From positions 62,001 through 126,000 of the forward strand of contig CAVSJA010000003.1 in NCBI GenBank assembly GCA_963728145.1: 64,000 nucleotides of DNA, given 5' to 3'. Origin of the DNA: CAVSJA01 sp963728145. Lineage in GTDB: Bacteria > Bacteroidota > Bacteroidia > Chitinophagales > Chitinophagaceae. Below, in pieces: positions 1 through 8,153 of the stretch. Every line of letters starts with the position of its first letter. Position 1 is the first letter of the stretch. Made by a program: the position numbers and the translations under genes. The notes under the pieces are model-generated. The model had not been told where the DNA came from. It made no database searches and was given only the letters and a program-made list of their open reading frames with translations.

Positions 1-98
1 AGTTGATTAGTTGCTAGTTGACTAGTTGACAGTTGACGGGATAGGGCAACTTGAATTTGTTCCTAATTAACCAATCAACTAATGAACCAATCAACTCA
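1..98. repeat. Inverted 7-8 base arrays (AGTTGACT type) upstream of aroQ
   Basis: Bases 1-37 are about five imperfect copies of AGTTGACT/AGTTGATT. Bases 67-98 carry the reverse-complement word (AACCAATCAACT) twice. About 30 unrelated bases lie between. The right arm contains an in-frame ATG at 82 that extends aroQ artificially. The window edge may cut the left arm. Confidence 0.75.
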
Positions 99-102
99 GA
101 AA

Positions 103-558
103 ATGAAAATAGCCATCATCAATGGACCAAACCTCAATCTGCTCGGTAAAAGAGAGCCGGACATCTACGGTAATATTTCCTTTGAAGATTTTCTCAAAAT
201 GCTAAAGAAAAAGTTTCCGAAGGTTACATTTTCTTATTATCAGAGTAATGTTGAGGGAGAATTGATCAACGAACTGCAAAGAGTGGGTTTTGATTACGAC
301 GGTATCATTATTAATCCCGGTGGTTATACGCATACTTCAGTTTCTCTTGGCGATACGGTAGCGGCTGTTCAAACTCCCGTTATTGAAGTTCATATCAGCA
401 ATGTGCAGGCCAGGGAAGATTTCAGAAAGACTTCTTATATCTCAGCCAAAGCAAAAGGCACAATTGCCGGGCTTGGCTTGAAAGGGTATGAGTTAGCGGT
501 AGAATATTTCCTGGATAAAAACCCTAAGGTCGCCAAACGTTCTTCATCATCGAAGTGA
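103..558 (+). CDS. aroQ: Type II 3-dehydroquinate dehydratase
   Basis: Converts 3-dehydroquinate to 3-dehydroshikimate in the cytoplasm, the third step of the shikimate pathway. The 151-residue length is normal for the small dodecameric type II enzyme. Visible motifs are GPNLNLLG at 8-15, catalytic Tyr22 within EPDIYG, NPGG at 71-74 and the EVHISN block at 95-100 with His97. I chose the ATG at 103 because MKIAIINGPNLN is the usual N-terminus. The ATG at 82 would add seven residues translated from the repeat array. The serine/lysine-rich tail (about ten residues) is not part of the fold. The other shikimate gene here, aroK, is 55 kb away, so the pathway is not clustered. Confidence 0.96.
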   Translation: MKIAIINGPNLNLLGKREPDIYGNISFEDFLKMLKKKFPKVTFSYYQSNVEGELINELQRVGFDYDGIIINPGGYTHTSVSLGDTVAAVQTPVIEVHISNVQAREDFRKTSYISAKAKGTIAGLGLKGYELAVEYFLDKNPKVAKRSSSSK

Positions 559-606
559 AGAATCATTCACTAGCCAGTCGGATTCCAAAGTTTCGCGATC
601 TCAAAT

Positions 607-636
607 GCCAAACACCAAACACCAAACGCCAAACTA
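607..636. repeat. One-sided GTTTGGC heptad array
   Basis: About four copies of the heptad AAACGCC/AAACACC (reverse complement of GTTTGGY) lie between the converging aroQ and parvulin genes and run into the last codons of the parvulin gene. It is the same word as the complete elements at 18468, 25714 and 36679, but only one arm is present. Confidence 0.7.
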
Positions 637-1263
637 TAACTGCACCCTCATCATTAACGCAAATCCCGTATCCTGTCTCGTGTCTGCAGTTTTCTTAATG
701 ATATGCACTCCATTCGCAGTGTTTACTTTAAATATCTCACCCTTCTTTCTTTTCTTTAATTCTCTTTCGATCTCCGGAACCAGGGCACCAACGGCAATCC
801 ATCCAAGATCCCCCTTGGTAAATTCTTCACCGCCCATGCTCCAGACCTGCGCCATTTCTTCAAATGTTGACCTGCCGTCTTTCAACTTTGCAATTATTTC
901 GTTGGCTATTGAATCAGCATTCTTCTTCAGGTAAACTTTTGTATCAAGAAAGATCTGGCTGATGCGATTGAAATTGTTTGGAAGTTTTGCAAGTATTTGC
1001 ACCAATACCTTTCCATTGTCATAGGGTCCATATACTTTTTTGATCTTTCCGTGATAAGCAAGGCTATCCGGCAATCCCAAAAAAGGTTTAGTTCGCATTA
1101 CGGTAACCGTATCAAACCGGAATTTCTTTTTGAGTGTGTCTTTAACGTAGAGTGGGGGATTAGGCGATGCCTCCATTTCCTTCTTGATTTGAGAAATCGT
1201 TTTCTTTTGGGCAGATACAGATACGCTTAAAAGTATTATTAAAAAGACAAGTAGTTTTTTCAT
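634..1263 (-). CDS. Secreted parvulin-type peptidyl-prolyl isomerase (PpiC family)
   Basis: Predicted periplasmic protein-folding catalyst acting on Xaa-Pro bonds. Residues 1-18 form a signal peptide (MKKLLVFLIILL core, cleavage near SAQ). A single rotamase domain spans about 100-192, with the family pattern of an ISQIF start, a GDLGW motif and a closing GVHIIKK strand. At 209 residues it is a one-domain protein, without the chaperone part of SurA or PpiD. The N-terminal 80 residues have no fold I recognise. It converges on aroQ and stands alone. The parvulin assignment is firm; the substrates are unknown. Confidence 0.88.
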   Translation of the reverse strand: MKKLLVFLIILLSVSVSAQKKTISQIKKEMEASPNPPLYVKDTLKKKFRFDTVTVMRTKPFLGLPDSLAYHGKIKKVYGPYDNGKVLVQILAKLPNNFNRISQIFLDTKVYLKKNADSIANEIIAKLKDGRSTFEEMAQVWSMGGEEFTKGDLGWIAVGALVPEIERELKKRKKGEIFKVNTANGVHIIKKTADTRQDTGFALMMRVQL

Positions 1264-1336
1264 TTCAGGTTACCTCATATATTATTCGCATCACAATTTG
1301 TAAGGCTATCTCTTTGCATACTAGAAAAATTGATTA

Positions 1337-4051
1337 TTACTTAATTCTCACCACGTCATTCTTCGTTTTCTTCTTTGCAGGTTTTGCCGGAGGGCAATCT
1401 ATATCGATACCTTCTTTATTTAAAGGATTGTTGATTGCAACTCCAGTGGCAAATGCAGTTAACTTATCTGCTTCTGCTTTTTTCTTATCATAAAATTCCT
1501 TATCGCTGAGCAATTTTTGAACATCATCAAGTTTTGCGATATATATACTTCGGCCATGCGTGCCAAGCACAATATCATTTTCTCTTTTCTGAATAGCAAT
1601 ATCATGCACTGCAACACGAGGCAATGAGCTTCCAAATGCCATATAAGTTTTTCCACGATCAATACTGACGTACAAACCTTGCTCAGTGCCTACATAAAGT
1701 ATGTTCTCATTCTTCGGATCTTCCTTAATCGTATTCACCGGCTCCAATGGAAGATTTCCGTGAACGGGAGTCCATGTTTTCCCATAATCCTCACTCACGA
1801 AAACATAAGGATTGAAATGATCGAACCGATAACCCGTATACGTGACGTAGACTCTTCCTTCTTTATATTCCGATGGAGTAATGCAACTTACCCATAGATC
1901 ATCGGGCAATAAATTTGTTGCTGCAGGTTTCTTTTTACTCTTTGGGTCTTGCACAGGCGCAATTCCAATCTTTGTCCAGCTTGCTCCTCCGTCCTGAGAT
2001 ATATGCAATAATCCATCATCACTTCCCGCATAGAGCAATCCAAACTTCAAGGGCGATTCAGCGATCCAGGTTAAAGTGCCATAAGGAACATCACCAGGTT
2101 TGCCACCCTTCGTAAGATCGACAGACAAATTGATCATGGTATCCGCACGATTTAATGAACGATGAATGCGATTGCTTCCCATGTACAGAATCTCCTGATT
2201 ATGCTTTGATAATAGAATCGGAGTTTCCCAATTGTAGCGCAATGGATTTTCTCCAAGCTGGTGTCTGGGACGGATTTGTTTTGGTTGTCCGCCGGACTTA
2301 TTCCTGCGCGAATATGATCCAAATTGTGAACCGGAATAAGTGACATTATTATCGCGGGTATCGATTTGCACCATCATTCCATCTCCACCATTCAGCATTT
2401 TGAATGCATAATTTCCATCGTCATGCCAATTGGCATTTTCAACATTGTTTGAGGGGCCGTACCAAACACCGTTATCCTGCAATCCGCCATAGACATTGTA
2501 TGGCCTTGCATCATCCACCGCAACAGAATAAAACTGACCTACTGAAGCAGAGTTCGCCTTATACCAGCTCTTGCCATCGTCATAAGTTATATTAACGCCC
2601 CCGTCATTTCCATTGATCATATGGCTATCCTTATTGGGATTGATCCAAACAAAATGATGATCAGAATGCACATTGGGACCGCCAATAGATTTGAAAGTTT
2701 TTCCACCATCAATGGATAGCATGATGGGCACACCTGTGATAACAACTTTATCCGGGTTGGACGGAGAAACAAAGACCATCCCGAAATAATAGCCATAGGT
2801 GCTATACATATTTGGCAGATCACTTGTGTTAGCCTTCTTCCATGTTTTACCTGCATCATTGCTTCTATAGACTTCACAACCGATTAGTGTTCCCGCATCA
2901 AGCAGATCATCATTTGGACCGCGCAAATAGTCATACACCACCGTCGGCTTGAAAGTTCCATCAGCAACTTTTTCTTTTATTTTTTGACTATTGTATTCCG
3001 CAGGAAAACGATTTGTTCTTAAGAAGCTATCCAATTTTGCGTTGTCAAGAGCTGCAAATTGTTCTTTAGTGATATCCTTGAAATCTCTTAATGTAAGCCG
3101 GTTCACATTTGCAGTGTCGGTGCGCCTCGGTCTTCTGGTTTGATTGTCCACGATCACATAAACGATATTCGGATCCTTTGGATATACAGAGATTCCCATT
3201 CTTCCAATGCCATCTCCGGTTGGCAATCCTGTTCCTTCTTTGGTTAACAATTCCCAGGTATCACCACCATTACTGCTTTTGTAAATCCCGCTTGTTTTTC
3301 CTCCTTCTTCAAAATTCCAAGCGGATCGGGTTCGATACCACATCGATGCGTATAAATTATTCGGTTGTTGGGGATCGATATCAATATCAACTGCACCCGT
3401 CTTATCATCAACCGCAAGCACACATCTCCAGGTTTTACCTCCATCAATGGTTTTAAATACTCCTCTATCTTTATTTGGACTATACAAGTGTCCTAAAGCA
3501 GCAACCCATACTATATTCGGATCGGTTGGATGAAGGAGAACTTTGCCGATATGATGAGAATCGGGTAATCCAATATATTCCCAGGTCTTGCCATTGTCTT
3601 TGCTTTTATATACTCCAGTCCCCGCATAAGAGGATCTGCTACTATTCACTTCACCTGTGCCGACCCAAATAGTCCGGCTCTTCCAATCAACAGCAATATC
3701 ACCCATGAACAAATGATCGTTGTTGTCGAATATCGGAGTAAAGGATTGACCATTGTTGAGCGTATGCCAGAGTCCCCCTGATGCATATGCGACATAGAAT
3801 TCGGTGGCATCAGCAGGGTTTACATCGATATCCACGACCCTTCCGCTCATGATCGTGGGTCCAATATTCCGGAATCTGATATCTTTCACTAATGACCGCA
3901 ATTCCAGATCTTTCCGTTTTTTGGAATCATTTAATCTGGTTTCTCCTGAAGTTGGGATGGGCTGAGAATAGGAAAAACAACATAACAATAACAGGATCAA
4001 CGAGGTCAAACATTTCTTCCGGCAAGGTAATTGAAGTAATTTCGGTATCAT
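1337..4051 (-). CDS. Exported BNR/VPS10 (sortilin-like) beta-propeller protein
   Basis: 904-residue exported protein with an N-terminal hydrophobic segment ending near CCFSYSQ (about residue 30). From about residue 55 on it is filled with BNR/Asp-box repeats of the type S.DGGKTW (for example SKDNGKTW, TIDGGKTW, SSNGGDTW, SEDYGKTW, SIDRGKTY). This is the pattern of sortilin-like ten-bladed propellers and of many Bacteroidota proteins annotated as glycosyl hydrolases. Near residue 890 a basic KPAKKKTKN tail ends the protein. No glycosidase catalytic residues can be assigned from sequence alone, so enzymatic activity is unproven; a ligand-binding role is equally possible. It is divergent from the MORN-like gene at 4095 with a 43-base gap. 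Confidence 0.85.
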   Translation of the reverse strand: MIPKLLQLPCRKKCLTSLILLLLCCFSYSQPIPTSGETRLNDSKKRKDLELRSLVKDIRFRNIGPTIMSGRVVDIDVNPADATEFYVAYASGGLWHTLNNGQSFTPIFDNNDHLFMGDIAVDWKSRTIWVGTGEVNSSRSSYAGTGVYKSKDNGKTWEYIGLPDSHHIGKVLLHPTDPNIVWVAALGHLYSPNKDRGVFKTIDGGKTWRCVLAVDDKTGAVDIDIDPQQPNNLYASMWYRTRSAWNFEEGGKTSGIYKSSNGGDTWELLTKEGTGLPTGDGIGRMGISVYPKDPNIVYVIVDNQTRRPRRTDTANVNRLTLRDFKDITKEQFAALDNAKLDSFLRTNRFPAEYNSQKIKEKVADGTFKPTVVYDYLRGPNDDLLDAGTLIGCEVYRSNDAGKTWKKANTSDLPNMYSTYGYYFGMVFVSPSNPDKVVITGVPIMLSIDGGKTFKSIGGPNVHSDHHFVWINPNKDSHMINGNDGGVNITYDDGKSWYKANSASVGQFYSVAVDDARPYNVYGGLQDNGVWYGPSNNVENANWHDDGNYAFKMLNGGDGMMVQIDTRDNNVTYSGSQFGSYSRRNKSGGQPKQIRPRHQLGENPLRYNWETPILLSKHNQEILYMGSNRIHRSLNRADTMINLSVDLTKGGKPGDVPYGTLTWIAESPLKFGLLYAGSDDGLLHISQDGGASWTKIGIAPVQDPKSKKKPAATNLLPDDLWVSCITPSEYKEGRVYVTYTGYRFDHFNPYVFVSEDYGKTWTPVHGNLPLEPVNTIKEDPKNENILYVGTEQGLYVSIDRGKTYMAFGSSLPRVAVHDIAIQKRENDIVLGTHGRSIYIAKLDDVQKLLSDKEFYDKKKAEADKLTAFATGVAINNPLNKEGIDIDCPPAKPAKKKTKNDVVRIK

Positions 4052-4094
4052 AAAGGGCTGAGTGTTTTCGTTCTAAAGGTATAAACTTACTAAT

Positions 4095-4754
4095 ATGCGC
4101 TGGATTTTGTCGCTTGTGCTGCTGATTTCTCTCGCTGGTTTTGGCCAATACAAAGATTATAAGCTAAATGCCAAGGGAGACACACTTAACAGGGTCGATA
4201 TGCAGGGTAAAAAACAAGGTCCCTGGGTGATTACAGTTGAGCCCTTGCGGGGCGAACCGGGATATGAGGAAGAAGGATATTTCGAGAACGACCGGAAAGA
4301 AGGAGAATGGCGTTTGTTCACAATGGTTGGAGACCTTGTGGGCTTAGAAAACTACAAGTGGGGTTTTAAAGATGGTATTTGCCGGTATTATTCTAATCAT
4401 GGGGATCTGAGACTTGAACAAAGTTGGAAGGCCCTCAATCCCGATAAGGAATATGATACTCTCGAGATTGAAGACGTCGACAACCTCAATCAATTCAAGA
4501 CTGTAATTCTCAAAAACGAAGGTGCAGCCCTCAAACACGGCGAATGGAAATATTATGACGCAACAACTGGTGCAGTCCTCAAGGTCGACCGCTACGAGTT
4601 TGGCAAACTAGCAGGGGATAATGCCACTGCAGGCAAACCCACCCTTTCAACCGATAAAAAAACTGTCCCCAAACCTAAAGAAGTACTAGAGTTCGAAAAG
4701 AAGAATTCAGGAAAGAAGAAGGTGAAGTATAAGGACGGGAGTACGGGAGGGTAG
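4095..4754 (+). CDS. Exported MORN-like repeat protein
   Basis: 219 residues with a signal peptide (about 1-17, ending GFGQ). It contains several MORN/YwqK-type modules: GKKQGPW near 35-45, DRKEGEWRLF near 63-72, KDGICRYYSNHG near 90 and LKHGEWKYYD near 145. Such proteins are exported and of unknown function in Bacteroidota. The C-terminus is lysine-rich and polar. The stop codon lies at the first bases of the downstream repeat element. No enzyme motif is visible. Confidence 0.7.
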   Translation: MRWILSLVLLISLAGFGQYKDYKLNAKGDTLNRVDMQGKKQGPWVITVEPLRGEPGYEEEGYFENDRKEGEWRLFTMVGDLVGLENYKWGFKDGICRYYSNHGDLRLEQSWKALNPDKEYDTLEIEDVDNLNQFKTVILKNEGAALKHGEWKYYDATTGAVLKVDRYEFGKLAGDNATAGKPTLSTDKKTVPKPKEVLEFEKKNSGKKKVKYKDGSTGG

Positions 4755-4756
4755 TT

Positions 4757-4818
4757 GGTTGATTAGGTTGACAGGGTTGTTCCTCCCGCCAACGGCGGGA
4801 CGGGAATGACGGGTTGAT
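4757..4818. repeat. GTTGAC element with CCCGCC/GGCGGG hairpin core
   Basis: GGTTGATT and GGTTGACAGGG words are followed by a perfect 6-base stem (CCCGCC AAC GGCGGG at 4785-4799) and closed by GACGGGTTGAT. The approximately 50-base core recurs in inverse orientation at 33371-33424 with near identity. That marks it as a dispersed element rather than a gene-specific terminator, although it could terminate the upstream transcript. Confidence 0.8.
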
Positions 4819-5000
4819 AAAGAGCTGCGCAAGTTACCGAGCATTCTCTACAGCTTTTCGGATTACACACAAAATTTACGGATTCATTTCTTCAATCATT
4901 ATTGATAATTCTACGATCATTTTCCGTAGGGGCTACCTTTGAAAATTATTCTCTCCGATAACACATCCCGATAGACCCTGCTAATATCAGTCATTATTTT

Positions 5001-5053
5001 GCCTATTGCCAGTTGCCCATTCACCATTCACCACTGACCATTCACCATTCACC
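5001..5053. repeat. Heptad array (TTGCCTA then CATTCACC words)
   Basis: Short one-sided array with two or three TTGCCYA units followed by about five CATTCAC/CACTGAC units, ending seven bases before the promoter of the SPFH gene. The same two words are joined again at 28611-28787. Confidence 0.7.
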
Positions 5054-5060
5054 AAATAAA

Positions 5061-5091
5061 TTTGGCGAATATTTATTTTGATGTATATTTG
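5061..5091 (+). promoter_or_regulatory. Bacteroidota-type promoter of the SPFH operon
   Basis: A -33 element TTTG at 5061-5064 and a -7 element TATATTTG at 5084-5091 (consensus TAnnTTTG) are separated by 19 bases, the spacing known for Bacteroidota sigma factors. The ATG follows 28 bases downstream, so a leader of about 20 bases is expected. This is the best complete promoter in the window. Confidence 0.65.
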
Positions 5092-5119
5092 ATATCATTT
5101 TAATATCAACCTTAAAAAT

Positions 5120-5989
5120 ATGGAAAAGACCGTCAAGCCGATGTCAGGATATCTGGCACTCTTTGTTGCCCTGCTTTCTTTAGCCGGGGCCATTTATTTT
5201 TTTGTTCGTGGCGGAAATGAGGAAAACAGAATGTATGTGCTGTATGGAGCATTAGCCCTCGTCTTTTTTATTTTCCTTGCGCTGGGCGTGATGATCATCA
5301 GTCCAAATCATTCGAGGGTACTTACTCTGTTCGGAAAATATGTTGGCACAGCTAAAGACAATGGATTGTTATTCGTCAATCCGTTTTACAAAAAACATAT
5401 GATCAGCCTGCGTGCGGAAAACCTTGAAAGCGCAAAGCTGAAGGTGAACGACAAGATCGGTAACCCGATTGAAATTGCCGCCGTGATCGTTTGGCAGGTA
5501 AAGGATACCTATAAAGCAGCCTTTGAAGTGGAGGATTATACTCATTACGTGAAAGTGCAAAGTGAAGCAGCGATTCGTCACCTGGCAACAACCTCTCCAT
5601 ACGACCATATGGAAGACGAGCATGCAACAATCACTTTGCGTGATGGGGGTGATAAAGTAAATGAGATGCTCGAAGCCGAATTGAGCGAAAGACTTGCACC
5701 TGCGGGCATCCATATCCGTGAGGCAAGGATCAGCCACCTCGCGTATGCACCCGAGATCGCGGGAGCCATGCTTCAAAGACAACAGGCTACTGCTATCGTT
5801 GCTGCAAGATTCAAAATCGTTGAAGGCGCAGTTGGCATGGTGGAACTCGCGCTAGAACAACTATCCAGGAAAGAAATTGTGCATCTCGACGAAGAGAAAA
5901 AGGCCAGCATGGTGAGTAACCTCATGGTAGTACTATGCGGTGAAAGAGGAGCACAGCCCATATTGAATACAGGAACATTATACACGTAA
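5120..5989 (+). CDS. SPFH/band-7 membrane protein
   Basis: 289 residues. Two hydrophobic segments (about 10-30 and 37-60) anchor it in the inner membrane. An SPFH (stomatin/prohibitin/flotillin/HflK) domain follows from about 63 to 240, starting with the usual SPNHSRVLTLFGKYVGT strand and containing the IREARISHLAYAPEIAGAMLQRQQA helix region. Such proteins scaffold lipid microdomains. It is followed 14 bases later by a small ribbon-helix-helix protein, a pairing I have seen repeatedly for this SPFH subtype, which suggests one operon. The function of the pair is not established. It lacks the long coiled coil of flotillins. Confidence 0.87.
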   Translation: MEKTVKPMSGYLALFVALLSLAGAIYFFVRGGNEENRMYVLYGALALVFFIFLALGVMIISPNHSRVLTLFGKYVGTAKDNGLLFVNPFYKKHMISLRAENLESAKLKVNDKIGNPIEIAAVIVWQVKDTYKAAFEVEDYTHYVKVQSEAAIRHLATTSPYDHMEDEHATITLRDGGDKVNEMLEAELSERLAPAGIHIREARISHLAYAPEIAGAMLQRQQATAIVAARFKIVEGAVGMVELALEQLSRKEIVHLDEEKKASMVSNLMVVLCGERGAQPILNTGTLYT

Positions 5990-6003
5990 CCTATTAGATC
6001 AGG

Positions 6004-6192
6004 ATGGCGGAGAAGAAAAATTTTGTATTAAGGATCGATGAAGAAACCTACAAGGCCCTGGAAAAATGGGCCGCGGATGAATTCCGTAGTGTGAACGGGC
6101 AGATAGAGTTCATCATCGATAAAGCCCTGAAAGAATCGGGAAGAAGGGGCTCGAAGGACGTTTCATCGAAAAAACAGAATAAAAATTCTTAA
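6004..6192 (+). CDS. Small ribbon-helix-helix (Arc-like) DNA-binding protein
   Basis: 62-residue protein with the RHH pattern: a beta strand KNFVLRIDEETY (4-15), helix ALEKWAADEFRSVNGQIEFIIDKAL (16-40), then a basic serine/lysine tail. The Arc/MetJ fold dimerises to bind operator DNA. The gene starts 14 bases after the SPFH stop, so it is very likely co-transcribed. It may be a local regulator, or it may dock to the SPFH protein; the sequence cannot separate these. There is no toxin gene beside it, so it is not an obvious antitoxin. Confidence 0.8.
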   Translation: MAEKKNFVLRIDEETYKALEKWAADEFRSVNGQIEFIIDKALKESGRRGSKDVSSKKQNKNS

Positions 6193-6269
6193 GTGCAACC
6201 AATTTTATAAGAGAGCAATCTCTGGAAATTCATCGGACCATTAAACTTTATCAACTAAAAACTGCTATT

Positions 6270-6344
6270 ATGAAAAAGACCTACCTGTTTTTCTGGATAC
6301 CTATACTGGTAGCCTTATTAGGCGCTTGTTTGAAAGCTTGTTGA
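6270..6344 (+). CDS. Putative 24-residue lipopeptide
   Basis: A short frame beginning MKKTYLFFWIP and ending LLGACLKAC. It has a lysine-rich start, a hydrophobic core and a lipobox-like LLGAC, so the mature product would be a lipidated Cys-Leu-Lys-Ala-Cys peptide. It lies 78 bases downstream of the RHH gene on the same strand. It resembles entericidin-size lipopeptides in layout only; I know of no matching family. No recognisable ribosome site supports it, so it could be chance. Confidence 0.35.
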   Translation: MKKTYLFFWIPILVALLGACLKAC

Positions 6345-6352
6345 TTAATTCG

Positions 6353-6442
6353 GGTTGTTTGATTGTTTGATGTCCCGATAATTATCGGGAGGGTTCAAGA
6401 ATAGTAAGCCCAACAATTAAACAATCAAACAATCAAACAATC
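6353..6442. repeat. Inverted GTTTGATT arrays around an 18-base palindrome
   Basis: The left arm (6353-6372) reads GTTGTTTGATTGTTTGATG. The right arm (about 6410-6442) is four copies of AAACAATC, its complement with an 8-base period. Between them is the perfect palindrome TCCCGATAATTATCGGGA (6373-6390). The element separates the short lipopeptide frame from the converging DUF4440-like gene, and the transcript would fold into a strong hairpin. Confidence 0.8.
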
Positions 6443-6458
6443 TGAAAGGTCGCTTTTG

Positions 6459-6941
6459 TTACTTTATTGTATCCCTCAACTCTTTCGTCATCGCTTCAAT
6501 CAATTCGGGTCTTCCGTGAAGTTGTGCTGGCGTATTCTGAAACAATGCAATCAGCCATTCATCCTCTTCTTTTTCGGCCACCATGGTTTGAATGGCATTT
6601 GTTTTGGGCTCCAGATCGCTTTTACCCGCTGGAACCAAACCTGTAATTGCATGAAGTATGGCAATATCCGGAGATAGAAAACGGATTTCCTTTACAATCG
6701 TTACATATTTCCCGGTTTTATGATCATTGAAAATAGCGTTGATCTGTTCAAAGATCTCCTTTCTTCCATTCATCATCGATCCATCAAAACCAACTACGCT
6801 TGCATCTTCGGCAAACAGATTTGCATAATCTCTTGCCCTGGCTTTACCCCAGCTTTCGATCAATTCATGATAAAGACGCTCAACGTCATGCTTATTTCGG
6901 TTAAGCCTAACTGATATTTCTGGATCTTCTGTCGGGTTCAT
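6459..6941 (-). CDS. SnoaL/DUF4440-like NTF2-fold protein (SgcJ/EcaC family)
   Basis: 160 residues, no signal peptide. It shows the NTF2-like cone pattern: a first helix pair (ERLYHELIESWGKARARDYANLFAEDASVVGFDGS, about 20-54), NGRKEIFEQINAIF, and C-terminal strands including the VTIVKEIRFLSPDIAILHAITGLV region. Members bind small hydrophobic ligands, and some are isomerases or cyclases. The substrate cannot be assigned. The gene is alone, with inverted repeat DNA on both sides. Confidence 0.75.
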   Translation of the reverse strand: MNPTEDPEISVRLNRNKHDVERLYHELIESWGKARARDYANLFAEDASVVGFDGSMMNGRKEIFEQINAIFNDHKTGKYVTIVKEIRFLSPDIAILHAITGLVPAGKSDLEPKTNAIQTMVAEKEEDEWLIALFQNTPAQLHGRPELIEAMTKELRDTIK

Positions 6942-6962
6942 AATTAGTGGTTTAAGTTCATG

Positions 6963-7074
6963 TCAGGGCAAGGTTGAAAACCCTGGTTCGAGTCAGGGCA
7001 AGGTTGAAATCCCTGGTTTAATGGTTCATGTCAGGGCAAGGTTGAAAACCCTGCGAGGGTTTTCAACCTGTATC
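6963..7074. repeat. Triple TCAGGGCAAGGTTGAAAACCCTG repeat with terminal hairpin
   Basis: Three copies of a roughly 23-base unit (TCAGGGCAAGG then TTGAAAACCCTG) at 6963, 6993 and 7031. Each unit is itself a weak stem (CAGGG...CCCTG). The third copy is followed by CGAGGGTTTTCAACC, which makes a 13-base inverted repeat with its own second half. The same word forms the hairpin at 38500-38527. Confidence 0.75.
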
Positions 7075-7210
7075 CAAATTTCCCCATTTTCTTACACAAT
7101 CAATTAACTCAAATATCATATTTAAGCCATGGCCTTTGATTTGTAATACTTGCCATGAGAAATCATTCATTTTTATTAGGCAGTTCTAAAAACAAATTTA
7201 AACCTGTAAT

Positions 7211-8095
7211 ATGAAAAATGGTACCCTGATAGGAATCATTCTATTGTTTTTTTGCTCACAAGCCGTTGCCCAGGATACAACGGTGCAAGTGCCTGTTGGG
7301 GCAGTTATAGATACTTCCTATCCACCAGCGATACTGAAATCCAAACCAGTTGGACCAATATATAATTACAAACCTGCTATTTCTTTACCGATTACAGCGG
7401 TTACTGCAGGATGGAGCGGATATGCATTTACAAAGATTTATAGTAAGCCACCATCTACAGCTGAAGAAATTTATGCATTGGATAAAAACGATATAAACAA
7501 GTTTGACAGATGGGTTGCTGGGAACTATGATGAGAAAATGGATAAGTTCAGCTATATTCCTTTTTACGTAGCAGCGCCATTACCGCTGTTGCTGCTTATT
7601 GATAAGGAAATACGAAAGGATGCAGGAAAGGTTATGCTGATGTACCTGGAAGCGATATCGATCACCGGATTCTTTTATACAGGCTCTACCTATTTTACTA
7701 ATCGTTATCGTCCGTTTGCATATGGTACTGATGTGCCGATTGAAAAGCGAACTTCCGGTGGAGCAAAGAACTCATTTCTTGCGGGGCATACTGCGGTTAT
7801 TGCTACATCAACATTTTTTATGGCAAAAGTTTATGCAGATTACCATCCGGAATCAAATATCAGGTGGTTATTGTACACAGGAGCTAGTTTATCAACAGCG
7901 TGGATGACATATATGAGATTACGTTCGGGCCACCATTTTCCAACTGATATCATCGCAGGGATAGCACTCGGCGTCGGATCTGGAATGGTGGTTCCCACTT
8001 TACATAAGAACAAATCCCGCAAACGTCACGATATTTCATTCTACCCATTCAGTGGAGAGACTCATGGGGTCGCTATGATTTATCGATTCCGTTAA
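7211..8095 (+). CDS. PAP2-family membrane phosphatase
   Basis: 294 residues with a signal or anchor segment (1-20, ending AVAQ) and several membrane helices from about 120 on. The phosphatase signature is visible as RYRP (about 170), SFLAGHT (about 195) and RLRSGHHFPTD (about 237-247), which matches the RP / SGH / SR..HxxxD acid phosphatase motifs. Likely substrates are lipid phosphates such as undecaprenyl pyrophosphate or phosphatidate, facing the periplasm. The first motif lacks a clear Lys, so activity is probable but not certain. It is transcribed alone and ends with the terminator at 8154-8176. Confidence 0.85.
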   Translation: MKNGTLIGIILLFFCSQAVAQDTTVQVPVGAVIDTSYPPAILKSKPVGPIYNYKPAISLPITAVTAGWSGYAFTKIYSKPPSTAEEIYALDKNDINKFDRWVAGNYDEKMDKFSYIPFYVAAPLPLLLLIDKEIRKDAGKVMLMYLEAISITGFFYTGSTYFTNRYRPFAYGTDVPIEKRTSGGAKNSFLAGHTAVIATSTFFMAKVYADYHPESNIRWLLYTGASLSTAWMTYMRLRSGHHFPTDIIAGIALGVGSGMVVPTLHKNKSRKRHDISFYPFSGETHGVAMIYRFR

Positions 8096-8153
8096 GGCTG
8101 GCAAACCTGCAAACTAAAAATTGATTGGACGGTTCCTTAGAGATAAAAATGTG

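Larger units (their letters stand above)
4755..5119. other. 365-base intergenic region with two repeat elements and a promoter
   Basis: The gap before the SPFH gene holds a GTTGAC-type hairpin element (4757-4818), about 180 bases in which I see nothing (4820-5000), a GGCAATA/GGTGAAT heptad array (5001-5053) and a Bacteroidota promoter (5061-5091). No open reading frame with coding character is present on either strand. Confidence 0.7.

Noticed and set aside
82..102. ATG at 82 as the start of aroQ
   Set aside because: The seven extra residues come from the repeat arm, and the normal type II enzyme begins at MKIAIINGPN (103).
1337..4051. Sialidase
   Set aside because: Asp-box repeats are present, but no sialidase RIP motif or arginine triad is recognisable; sortilin-like propeller is the safer call.
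6004..6192. Antitoxin of a type II toxin-antitoxin pair
   Set aside because: The RHH fold fits, but no toxin-like gene is next to it; the neighbour is an SPFH membrane protein.
6963..7020. tRNA-like sequence (GGTTCGAGTC)
   Set aside because: No acceptor stem or anticodon arm can be formed; it is part of a direct repeat.
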